Shown: positions 35,404 to 46,231 of the stretch, in pieces | Numbering within the stretch: the stretch's first letter is position 1 | Layout of the letters: every line of letters begins with the position of its first letter | Source: Ophiodon elongatus | Lineage: Eukaryota > Chordata > Actinopteri > Perciformes > Hexagrammidae | Length of the DNA: 64,000 nt | Assembly (NCBI GenBank): GCA_016806645.1 | Contig: JACSYO010002159.1 | Location: 10,899,327 to 10,963,326 of the forward strand | Direction of reading: 5' to 3' | Notes under the pieces: generated by a model | What the model saw: the letters and a program-made list of their open reading frames with translations, nothing else | Databases searched by the model: none | Told to the model about the DNA's origin: nothing | Position numbers and translations under genes: made by a program

Positions 35404-37255
35404 CTGATATTTGGAAGCCTTTACAGGTTCACAAACTGAATGTTTCACAAACCAATTTGCAGGTGTGTTTGAGGCATATATAACCTCTAAGTATTTTAAT
35501 ACTGTATATCTGAATGCCTGTTGGGGATCCAAAACCAGCATTCACAGTATGAGTGTGAGAAGGTTAGTTTGTGTGTCTGGACAGTCTGTAATGTACTTAC
35601 TCTTGTTGACCCACTGCAGATCCAGGAGGAGATGGAGATGTGGAAAATGCGAGGCTGGCAGGTCCACACGTCCCACGACAAACATTTGCCAGATACAAAG
35701 AGTGTGAGGTAAGAACAGTAAATGTCCCCATTTAATTTGAGCCACCTCAACCCAAGTGACACCAGAGCTCATTTGGGAGTGTGTTTCATAATGTAGCTCT
35801 CAGTTTAGAGAGCTGTTACTGTGTGTTGCCATTTGATGTATTGATTGTGGTTGTTTTCCAGGGGGCAAATGCACTGTGATCGAGTGTCAGATCAGCCTAG
35901 AGACCTGAGTCGAAGCAGAGAGCGAGTCTCAGAACATGATGACAGAGAGGCCCGGTACTGGAGTCGCAAACTGTATGAATTCAAGGCCAGTGATCCCGAC
36001 AGGTACAGCATATAAAGAAGCCTTCATCTAAGTATGTTTTAGTTTGGCGAATATCTGCAAATGGCTTCTTTTTGTAAGGTGAAAAGGAAGAAAGTGAATT
36101 TGTTTTTCTTATTTGTATTGTAGACATTTTTCCACACACTAGTGTAAATATAGGGGAGTTGGACAAGGTTGACAAATCTTCATATTGTGTTCGTGTCACA
36201 GGTGGGGACATAGTGGCTTCAAGGAGCTCTATCCCGAGGAGTTTGAAAGCGACAGGTAAGCAAAAATGCAACACTGCATCAAGTAAGTGAGAGTTAGCAT
36301 TGTACTTCCATAAAATTGGGGCTCATGTGAGAGAAAGATAATTGTCATTGACTCGCATCATCTGATGACAGTCGTTTAGTGTAATTGAACCCTAATTTAT
36401 TGTATGCAGTGTAATTTTATCAATACACAATGTTTTAGTCTTCACACAACCAACTCTGTAATCAAAATCCTTTTGATGATATGAACCATCGCAGGTTGTT
36501 AACATGAACATCTTTAGGACCGTTACCACCCATCCATTAGATTCTCCCTGCCGTTCTTTTGTTAAAACCAGGCTGTCTCCATATTCAGGTCTCCAAGCCA
36601 AAGCTGAGATAACCCTGATGACATCATGAAGGGTTAATTTTTTCATACTTGAGAAAGCTCCTTCAGAAGCGATTATACAAGTTTGATGTGTAAAATTGGT
36701 GGATTGCCCTGATAAAGAATTATGGCATACCTACTATACCGGTCCTAAATTGATTTTTCTTTAATTTATCTTTTCTTTAGTGAAAAAAGCCGCGCCACAA
36801 GAAAGGTTGGGCGCCACAAAGTGAAAAAGTCCAAGTCTGACACCGAAGCGAGCTTCTCAAAGCGATCAAAAAAATCCTCTCGAAAGAAGAAAAAGAAGAA
36901 GAAGAAGAAGAAGAAGAAAGATGAGGAGGAGGAGGAGAAGCGTAAGAAAGATGAGTGCTCAAGCAGCGACAGTAGCGGCGATGACAGCAGTGCGACCAAA
37001 GACAAGCAGCAGAGGAAAAAGCCTCAAAGTCGACACAAAAACAAGAAAACTGAAAAAAACAGAGTGAGAGACGAGGACAGCAGCTCGGGCGACAGTAATG
37101 GCGAAGAAGAAAGGGAGAGAAGGACTCACAGGCGCAAAAAGCGAAAGCAGGACTCCCATAAAGACTCAGACTCGGGAACAAACTCAAAAAAGAAGAGCAG
37201 AAAAAACTGTAAAGCAGCAGGCGGAGAGAGCTTGGGTGACGGTTCTGAAGCCTGA
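34455..37255 (+). CDS. nkapd1: NKAP domain-containing protein 1 (C11orf57)
   Basis: Nuclear-type basic protein of poorly known function, orthologous to human NKAPD1. Coding exons: 34455-34523, 35620-35708, 35862-36002, 36202-36255, 36781-37255; phases join to 275 aa (human about 292). The start MAKQPLGKTLLRNVIRHTDA is nearly identical to human MSKVPLGKVLLRNVIRHTDA. The conserved core YWSRKLYEFKASDPDRWGHS...YPEEFESD spans about residues 85-117. The long last exon is a Lys/Ser/Glu-rich low-complexity tail with a run of consecutive Lys encoded by an AAG microsatellite, then an acidic run, SSS clusters like SR-type proteins, and a short conserved-looking end. The basic tail suggests nuclear or RNA-linked activity, by analogy only. 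In humans it is divergent from PIH1D2; here it follows dixdc1 head-to-head and is convergent with lrfn1. Confidence 0.92.
34773..34915 (+). mobile_element. Tc1/mariner-like element scar
   Basis: TACAGTGCATCCGGAAAGTA followed by TTCACAGCGCTTCACTTTTT is the terminal inverted repeat of a fish Tc1-like transposon. It runs at once into GGCTGTGAATACTTATGTAT and CATTATGGGGTATT, which belong to the other end. The transposase gene has been deleted. It lies in nkapd1 intron 2. Confidence 0.8.
35319..35402 (+). repeat. (TA)n microsatellite in nkapd1 intron
   Basis: About 84 bp of TA dinucleotides with one A-rich interruption. Confidence 0.97.
36884..36920 (+). repeat. coding (AAG)n microsatellite
   Basis: AAG triplets with one AAA encode an uninterrupted lysine run in nkapd1 and are followed directly by GAG triplets encoding glutamate. 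Such a run is prone to length change without frameshift. Confidence 0.9.
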
Positions 37256-37778
37256 GACCGAAAGACGTGGACAGACACGCAGCTCAGGGAGCGATCAGGA
37301 AAAACTACTGCAGATTCCTTTGTTCGTCTTTACTTCCCGGAGGGCTTTTCTCTGCAGGGCCGATCTGTATTGTACTCTGTTAGACATCAACAAGCCTGTG
37401 CTGTCAGCCTCCTCTGTGGGCGCTCTGTGTAGTGATACCTCATCCACCTCTGCAGTGGCTTGAAGCGCACTGTACGGCAGCGTGAAGAGGAAGGTGGGGT
37501 AGCCACCACCTGCCTCATTAGGAATGCTGTCAGCTGCAGGCCCATCGATTGATCATTGACTCGCGCCGCAGACTGTCTGTCTCATGGGGGGGGCCGTCTG
37601 TCCGTGATAGACCACCGGTTTTTATTGCAAATTTTATTCAAGAAACGAGACAAATTATGAAATTTTCCTCACCAATTATGGAAGAATTTGCTTTTATTCT
37701 TTTTTTTATATTCTATTATTTGCATGCAGGACCTTGTCATAGTTAAAAAAACAAACAAACATCTATTTTATGTTTTTT

Positions 37779-37784
37779 AATAAA
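37779..37784 (+). terminator. nkapd1 poly(A) signal
   Basis: A canonical AATAAA lies 524 bp past the nkapd1 stop codon, giving a 3'UTR of about 0.55 kb. Confidence 0.75.
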
Positions 37785-37799
37785 ATGTTGGAATATCAT

Positions 37800-39795
37800 T
37801 TTTTAAAACGATGTGTCTGTTGATTTTCTGTAATTTTCTTATTGTCAACAAATTTGACTTAAAGACCAAAACCAATAATGAATTTATCCGACAGAACAAG
37901 TATTTTGTGAGTAGCCACTCCGTCATATACTTTACAAAATATATTTGGGGGAGGGGTGAAAAATGTGAGCAGAGGGCTTTTACTTGTTTCTCAACACTAA
38001 TTCCACCTACCTTTTGCAATATAGTAAACATCAAAAGGACAATTTTCAAAAAGTTGCCATTTACCACATGCAGAGGAGAGCAGTTCTAGCTCTGTTACAG
38101 TTGTATTAATGTGTACTTTGGTGGCACACATTAGTCCATTAAGATATTAAGGTTTAAATTGGGGTATAAGATTCAAATTTAACACTTATTATTTTTGACA
38201 TGTTGTGAGGAGGGTGTTGCATCTTTTCTTAAGATCAAAGAAAACATTAATAACCCCAGGGAGGGCCTCATTTTATTTCATAATAAGTTTCTTCATACAA
38301 TTTTCATAAATTACTCACGTCTATAAAAAGTGATGCAATAGACCACTTTGAGGAGTAAAATATAAACAAAAATATAGAATATTGCCAGCTTTTTCTTGGA
38401 ACAGGTATTGTGAATTATGTTTACGTATGTTTCAGGCATCTGACATTTTCATTTAGATTCCTGAACATAATGTATTATAAATGTAGTAACAGTTTCCACC
38501 CATCTGTGAAGATAAAAAAATTTCAGAGCCATATACAGAAATGCAATAAGGTGGAAGTTTACCTGTAGTGAGTGAGTTCATAAGTCATATATTAATACTT
38601 TGAAATAACATCCGGCATAAGCAAAATAAAACATTTTGATTAAAGGTCTTGTGATTTCTTTTGATCTAAGGCCTGAACCAGTTTGAGCGTGCAGTCTTTT
38701 TACGATGCAGGAGATGTACCTTAGTAAGCTGTTCATAAACAAAATGAATTCATTTCAGGATTTTCACTAATTATTGAAGAGCGGCAAGGACTTATTGCTT
38801 AGGTCAGGTTGTACTGTGGGTGAATTTAATGCCTGAGAAAAATATTCAATAACTCCCATCAAAAAGCATAAAAATGTAACCACACTCTCAAAACAACACT
38901 ATTTAAACCATATTAACATCACATTCTATGCTGCTGGTCAGTTTCTTCCTTCCGCAGAACTTGTCAGATTAAATCTGTATTAAACTTTAAAAAAAAAAAA
39001 AAAAAGAAAGAAATGTTAACAAGTAGTAGGCCTTTGCCTTCTGGGTATTTTTGAGATAATCTGATGCTGAAGGAAGTGTTGGTAAAAGTGTGTGCGAACT
39101 GGAGAAGCCCGGAGCACTTTACTGAGTCTGTGTCAATAGGCTAAGTGTTCTCTCAGCAGAGAGTGGGCTGTGTTGAGCTTGGCTGCAACTGCCCAAATCT
39201 TGGAAATGGAAAAAAAGCAGAATGAAATTCAGCTGGTCAAATCAGTGTTGACGAGGTCTTTAAAACACATTGTAAGGTTAATAAGCATTTGGCAAAAGGG
39301 CAACACCCTAAATTGAGTGTGTTGTATGGCTGCATGTATTTACTTAAGGCAACTTATTCATAAAATAATTATCTTGAAGAAAAAAAAAACTCCTCCCAAT
39401 AAAAAGCCTTTATGTTCTTGCTACATTACAAATAATGATAAACATTTGTATATGTACTGTAACTTTCACAAAGCCATTCCTCAGTACAAGGTGCATTCTT
39501 AAGTTTCTAATGTCTGTCACTGCAAGTCTTCGAAAATAATTTACTCGGCAGAAGTAATGGGGTCGTTTCCACTATTTGCGGCAGTTTGTAAGAGATTTGT
39601 AATGGCTATCTTTACAGTTCAAATTGCAAAAGAACAAACGTTTGAAATGCAGTTTGAATAGAAAAATCATCCACTGGGGAGATATGGATGCCAAAACCAA
39701 GAAATCTGTGACCGCAAATGTGAGGTCGTCTTAAGGAGTATAGCATGAGCATGCTATGAGTTGTAGGTGGGTGATTCCAACATACTGACCCAGGG
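37800..39795. other. non-coding interval
   Basis: AT-rich DNA with an A-rich run at about 38,988-39,005. No coding exon or clear mobile element was recognised. Confidence 0.4.
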
Positions 39796-40140
39796 AAACA
39801 TACATTGAACATTTAACCTAGGGGGGAAAAAACAAAAACATTTAGGAGAATACACAATCTTTGAAAGTTCTCCTTGTGGTGTCAAGAGGATCTGCAGGGT
39901 CCCAGGAAACATAGATAACAATTTGTACCGGCATTCGTGGTCCCCAGAGGATGTGTCCGAAATGACCATACGGTTAGTTTGTGGTTTTGAAATGTCCCAA
40001 TGGCTATCGAATGGATGGTCGTGAAAAATTGTCCAGACATTCATGTTGCCCTTAGGATGAATTGTATTAACTTTGGTGATCCTTTGACTTTGTAAATGTT
40101 AGCATGCTAACGCGTTAAACTATGATGGGTACCGTGGTAC
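39796..40140 (+). repeat. interspersed teleost repeat, forward copy
   Basis: Phrases such as CCCCAGAGGATGTGTCCGAA, TAGGATGAATTGTATTAACT and GTTAGCATGCTAACG match the family at 58.9-59.5 kb. A small end piece (GCATGTTAGCAGGTTCATGT, GGCTGTAGACTCACTAG) lies at about 40,797-40,865, so this copy has probably been split. Confidence 0.6.
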
Positions 40141-40729
40141 ACATTACCTGCTTAACATCAGTGCCCCCCTCCACCTCCCCCCTTAGCTGTGTCCTTATAA
40201 ATATTATAATCATACTTATGCAAATAATGATGTGAACCAAAATAACAATGTTTGTATTTTTGATAATAAAAGATAAAAAAAAAAAGCTGTGTCCTCAACA
40301 GCTATATTGTGTCCTGTGCTGGAGACGAGAGCGACAGCTCTGTTTTAAAAGTATCTACGTGCTCAGCTCTCAGTAGTATTGTGGCTTCCATATCTGAATC
40401 CTTGTGGTTCGGAGTGTAGATTCACTCCCGTGTTCCTGTTTGCTCTTTCAGATACCAGCCTTATTCCGCTGTTTACTGACCACTTTCAGACCTTTAAGAG
40501 CTGTTTTAAGTTACTGCTGATGCAAATCAAATCTTTCCTGCTGTTGCTGCTTCACACTAAACGCATTCCTCTGGTGAGCCCGCGGGAGGCTTTTATTGGG
40601 ATTCTGCACTATTTGGCCAGGAGATCAGTTCAACATATTGCAGGGAGGAACCGTACAAACAGCTACCGGGAGCCGAAAAGGGCTGCAGGCGACAGGCGAC
40701 AGGCTCTTACTGTGGTTCGTGACTAGCAG

Positions 40730-40758
40730 CAGCAAGGTCAGACAACTTGACCTTGCTG
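40730..40758. repeat. perfect 11-bp inverted repeat
   Basis: CAGCAAGGTCA and TGACCTTGCTG are exact reverse complements separated by 7 bp. The inner AGGTCA/TGACCT cores resemble nuclear-receptor half-sites, though the 7-bp spacing is unusual. Confidence 0.6.
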
Positions 40759-40865
40759 TGCCGTGGTCACCTGCTATGGAAAATCCCTAATTGTGAGCAT
40801 GTTAGCAGGTTCATGTTAGTATATAAACCATAGAACCGTTAGTATGGCTGTAGACTCACTAGTCT

Positions 40866-42079
40866 GCTTTAGAAATAAATGCAAATAAATACATGCTACA
40901 CAATAAATAATGAAATATGTGTTGCTCCCAAAAAGGACATTCCTCGCTGACTGAAATTCTCCTTAAACGGTGGAGATGGTAGCAAGTTTAAAAAATGGCT
41001 GTTAACACGAAATTAATATTTGAATTGAAACACATTTCTCTCCATAGAAACTGTGAGTTAAGTGACTGGGTTTTTAGATACGTTAGTTGTGCAAAGGTTC
41101 AAGGCTACTGGGAAACTAACAACAAAAAGATCCAATTGGAATCGAAACATTGCAGCTTGGACTCAATGATAATCAATGATGACGTATGATAAATGCTAAC
41201 CAGGAAACAATAATAACATTTCAGCACAGTTGGAATATGGCATATGGTATGAAGTTATCCAGCATGGTAAGCATGGAGGACTTCAAACGTTACACCTACA
41301 AAACCCCGTTCAGATTGGACGTTTCAAACACACATTACTATGCATTAAATAGAAAATGAGATCTTCAGTGAAAAAAAACTCTCACCAAGTCGAGGCACTT
41401 TTTTTGCAGTAACTTTTACAGTCATAACTGCTGATGAGGCATAACCTGCCGTACCCCCAGTGTTTGCTAGTTTGGCTGCCTTGGCCAATTTTAAAGACTG
41501 GGTGAAGTCTCAGCCTCCTCCTGCCGAAGCAGATTTTGTGTTGAATAATGATTACACATAGGAATAGAAAGAAACACTTCTCCGGTAGTGAGAAATGGTC
41601 AGCAGCACATTTCCACAATGGAAACCATCAGTAGTTAATGAGGAGACGGACAGGGGTCGAAACAACGCGTGCACCACAAATTGACAGCTGTTGATTTAAA
41701 CCTTCATTTAAAGTCTTCTTCCAGCTGGAAAACAAGATTTCAGGCTAAAAAATGTGAACGTTTCTTGACAGAACGTTTGTTAAGAGCGATGACGAAAAAG
41801 GAAGGGATCACAACGTTCTTAGACTCAGTCCTCTCCGTCACTGAGGATGCAAATGGGAGATTCGAGAGGATGGAAAACCTCCAGTGTGGCTTATCTCTCT
41901 GCTCCATATTTTATCTTTGCTGTCCACGCAGCTCAGTTTCATCTCAGCCTGTGCTAAGTAGCTGTAATCAGGGGGAGAGGGTGGCAGCAAACAAATAACT
42001 CTCATGCACTGTGATCTTATCTTTTACCACTGTCATGCCTTTTTCTGTCACAACATATTTCACCCCCTGTATTATATGC
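40866..42079. other. non-coding interval
   Basis: A 109-codon open frame at 41,669-41,998 shows no recognisable family or splice context. I see no supported gene here. Confidence 0.35.
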
Positions 42080-42700
42080 AGTATAAACAATTATAAGTGG
42101 TTTTAAACACATGATCATTTATTTGTAAGCAGATATAAGTACACTCTAAAGTGTTTACGATTATAATTCGTCAACTACGACTCAACAATGACTCCTTTTG
42201 TGATGCATTTGTAACTGGCTTGTAAACAATGAATGATTTACAATAAAACACCGTTTTAAGAATACAAAAATGTCCTCATATATTTGTTAGTATTTTTTCA
42301 ATGCCGTATTTATCTATCCATAAACATGTCTTCGTCACTCTCCATGACAACTGGACAAAACAGTGACGGCCATGAAAAGCTCAAAATGTCTTCAAGAGTT
42401 TTGAACATATCCATGAACTGGTTTGATCCCGTTGGTGAGTGATTTTTTTTGTCATGTTTATAAACCATTCATTTTGTAACACACTGAGTATTTGTGCATG
42501 CGTGTTATTTACTTATCATTAAATGGGATTAAAGCTGTGTGATATTAATCATCCATTATCTGTTTAAACACCAGTTACAGATGCTTCACAAAAGGAGTTA
42601 TAGAGATTGACAAACACATTAATAACGATGTCCTTATCTCTGCTTGCAACTACATCATAACAATAAAGCCATTCATTGACTGTGTGCATACAGTCCTGCT
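42080..42700. mobile_element. long inverted-repeat (foldback) MITE candidate
   Basis: The left arm (about 42,080-42,262: TAAGCAGATATAAG, CTCCTTTTGTGATGCATTTG, GTAACTGGCTTGTAAACAAT) is the approximate reverse complement of the right arm (about 42,520-42,700: CTGTTTAAACACCAGTTACA, TGCTTCACAAAAGGAGTTAT, TTATCTCTGCTTGCAA). About 260 bp separate the arms. No coding capacity is seen. The layout is that of a non-autonomous DNA element with long terminal inverted repeats; target-site duplications were not resolved. Confidence 0.65.
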
Positions 42701-44157
42701 TATATGCGCTAAAGAGGTGGGGTTTAAGTGAAGTGTTCTTTTCAAGATCCACGCTTTGTCCAGAATAAGAGAAAACTGAATCTTAAAGCAGGATGCTACT
42801 CAGGCTTTCTGCTAATAACGATTATTATATTGTCTTCCCAGCAGTCTGCAAGTTATTGGGAACTGTACAGAGCCTCGTCTCCCCCTAGTGGGATGCAACT
42901 GATCTTACACCCTTGTTAAGAACAACTGCCTGCATTTTAATTCAGCTTCACATTCAGTTATCGTGTCCCTCGTCGTCTCACACCCCACTCTGCTTCCGTG
43001 GTCGTTGTGCAGCTTTCACAGAGGCCTTATAAATAGTACGCGGGAATCAAATATTTATCATCTCAATGTGTGTGTCCCTCTCTGCAGCGGACACACACTG
43101 CTGCTCCTGAAGCAAAAGAACAAACTGATACAATTAACCCACACAAAAAATTTAATACCCTTCGTGAGGGGATAAATGGTCCAAACGTTGACATACTAAA
43201 TAGGGAGCGGTGTCATGACACAGGTTTTTAATGTAAAAACTTGCAGCCAACACCCAAATGCTTTGTAAAAAGTCATGTGACATATGACTTACTTACTTAC
43301 ATAGTTAGTACACATACACCAATGTTTTAATATACTTATATATGTCTTTTTTGTTTGTTGTCTTTTTATCTAGGCCAGCCAGATACAGTACTGATTAATA
43401 TACAGCCACATCTGGAACAATACCTATTTAACATCATACAGTCCGACTGTCATAGAGGAATCAACGGTTGGTTTCCAGGTCCATCCTCTCTATGATAACA
43501 TTAGATATCGGCATGTGTAAAATCCTGTTCTTTTTTTAATTATTATTATTATTGTATAGACTGGTGGTGTTACTTGTCCTTGTATTTCGTGTCTTCTGTG
43601 CAAAAGTTTTTTTTTTTCGTTGAAAGAACCCAAAACATGATTGACATAACAGGTTACCTGGCTGTTCACTTTACAGTTTTGATGAGGTTTTTTTTTTTTC
43701 TCCTTTTTTTTTTTAAACAATTAAACAGTCACATCCAAACGCCACACTCCCCCTTGGCATGTCACAGAAAAAAATGAGAAAATTAAAATCCAAAGAAATG
43801 CCTCCCATCATCAGGGTGGGAGGCACTGATGGGACGGTTTATGACTACAGTGAGCAGCATCCTCCATTCGTACATTTTTCAGAGTAAGGCACTGCTGCAT
43901 GAAGAAACGACATGGCCAACAAACCTCTCTTGGAGTATGATGGGGAGGCAGGACAAAAGGAGACTGTGATCTTCTCCAGCAACTCACAAAAAAGTTTGCA
44001 TGTGTAAGTACATGTGCTTGTGTTCATCATTTGTTGTGTGCAGGAAAAATGTGTGTGCTATATGGTATGTAGGGATATTTGTGTTTTAACATGTGTGTGT
44101 GTGTGTGTCTGTGTGTGGCATCGGCGTTTTTTGTTTTTCCCCGCTACACTGCTTTCC
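42701..44157. other. lrfn1 3' flank
   Basis: This must include the lrfn1 3'UTR on the minus strand, but no convincing poly(A) signal was found. A short TG run lies at about 44,089-44,120, and poly-T stretches lie near 43,606 and 43,688-43,713. No other gene is visible. Confidence 0.4.
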
Positions 44158-46196
44158 TCAGACTGTGCTCTCGAGCATCCACTCAGTGCTGCTGAACGTA
44201 ACTCTCCTGTTGGCGAGCGGCGAGGACTCCATGTTGAGCTGGTTGGTGGACTTGTGCCACCTCGTCCTCGCTCTGCGTGGGTAACTATGACTCTGAAAAA
44301 TGGAGTAATCCCCTCCGTCAAAAGAGAATCTGTGCCTAGTTCGTGCCAGCTCATTAGGGAGCAATCCCATGTTGGCCAGAGCACTTTTCTTGTCCTTGAG
44401 CCTGGGAGCCTCCTTGGTGCCAGCGTTGGGGCCTATGAGACACAGGGACATGGTGGAGCCCGTCAGGCTACTGTCCGTCTGTGTGTCCTCAGATGGGGGG
44501 CCAGAGCGCTGTGCATCCAGGCTGGTTCTTCTATTCATCTTGTTTATGGTCATGGGCGGCAGCTCCACCTCCAGGATGGCAGTGGTGGCTGCTGGATTCT
44601 CTTTCTTCTCATTGTCCACCCTCAGCACCAGCGCCATGCACTCTTTGGGCTGGCCCTCATCAGACGGTTGCTTGGAGGCGGAGCGCTGAAGCCGCTGCTG
44701 GCTGCCATTGGTCTGCGAGTGCATGCTGGAGCTGACCTTGGTCTTGCTGTCCTCTGGGCCGCTGTAGGCCTTGTAACGGATCATCAGGATGATAATGAAC
44801 ACTAGCACTGAAGCAACAATTATACCACCAATAATGATGATCATCGTGCCTCCCAGAAACTGACTGTGCATGAAGCGGCACTGGCTGACCTCATTGGCCG
44901 TGTGGAACTGCACGCAGCCAACCACACGTGTGGCCGTTAATGATGTGATGCCGTCGTCGTAAACCGCCAGCACACAAAGGTCATACTCGCGACCTGCGGC
45001 CAGATCATTGATTAAGAAGTTCTTGCTGGTAGATGGGATCATTCTGTAGAGAAGAGAAATATAGTACGGTGGTGAAGATGTAGACAATTACTCATCGGAA
45101 TTACAACGCCTACATTTACTGATTTGCATAAGGTGTACTAAATCACACATAAGGTGTCAGCTCCACACAACAAAAAGACAACAGGGCCATCACAGCTCTC
45201 GCATTAAATATCACTCATTCTGGTAGACAAACATAAAATGCACAACACTTTGTTACAGTTGACTTATGGGAGAATATGTTATATCATAATATAGTGAGAA
45301 GTTGCTCTATTGGGTTTGTGTATAAAATGACAGCAAGGGTAAACAGCAAGGTGATAAACAAGGCAGAGGAGACCACAACAGCTGCAGGTTGCAGGACAAG
45401 TGACGCATGATGTGACGGCAGTTTTGATGTGTGAGTACCTAAGGTCACATTTTGTCGGCAACTGCAAGATTACGCGACTCTAAATACGATGGAGAAAAGC
45501 ATTGTCTTCAGGTCAATATTGGTGTGAATATAATTAGAAGCGTGTTCCTTTTCCCTCAAGGCGGACTTTGATGGTTATCATTTGTAGGTAATAATGTACC
45601 TCCTAAAGACAAAACAACACTCAGCTCCATGCCTAAACGGGATGAGAAAATTATACGGGAGAGCGACTCATTATATCTGATAAAACCTATAAAAAAGAGA
45701 AAAAAAAGAAAAGAAAGTCGTCGACTATTATTAACTTGCTCCATGAATACATAAATCCTAAAGTGCTCTCTATATACCAGATTCAGTTCATGTGCATTGC
45801 ATATTGCATAAGAAACAGACCGAAGAAATCAGACTTATATTCATATTTAAGACTATTTTAAGAAGGTTTGCAAATGTTTCTACTCGCTATTTAAAAAGAG
45901 TGTAACTCATGTTTATTTATTTTGTCATTGTTATATATGTGCACTTTATATATTACACATTGCAGCTTAACTTAACTCTATTTGTTGCAGTGGTGGAAAG
46001 TGACTCAAATACTCTGCTTGATTACATTTTTTTATGTATTTTCATTGTATGATACTTTATACCCCTCCTCCACCACATTTCAAAGATAAATAATATACCA
46101 AATTAATTTCACAGCTATACTACTACTTTTTAGAGTCAATCATAATAATAATAATAATAATTATTGTTGTAGTCGTAGTAGTAGTAGTAGTAGTAG

Positions 46197-46231
<35 letters not shown>

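Noticed and set aside
35206..35541. Open frames rich in Tyr-Ile repeats on both strands
   Set aside because: Translations of a TA microsatellite inside an nkapd1 intron.
37098..37463. 121-codon frame overlapping the nkapd1 last exon
   Set aside because: Shifted frame of a Lys/Arg-rich exon; the annotated frame ends in a tail that aligns better with the mammalian C-terminus.
44014..44805. 263-codon open frame on the plus strand
   Set aside because: It lies exactly antisense to the lrfn1 cytoplasmic-tail exon and has low-complexity composition with no family resemblance; the minus strand is clearly the coding one.
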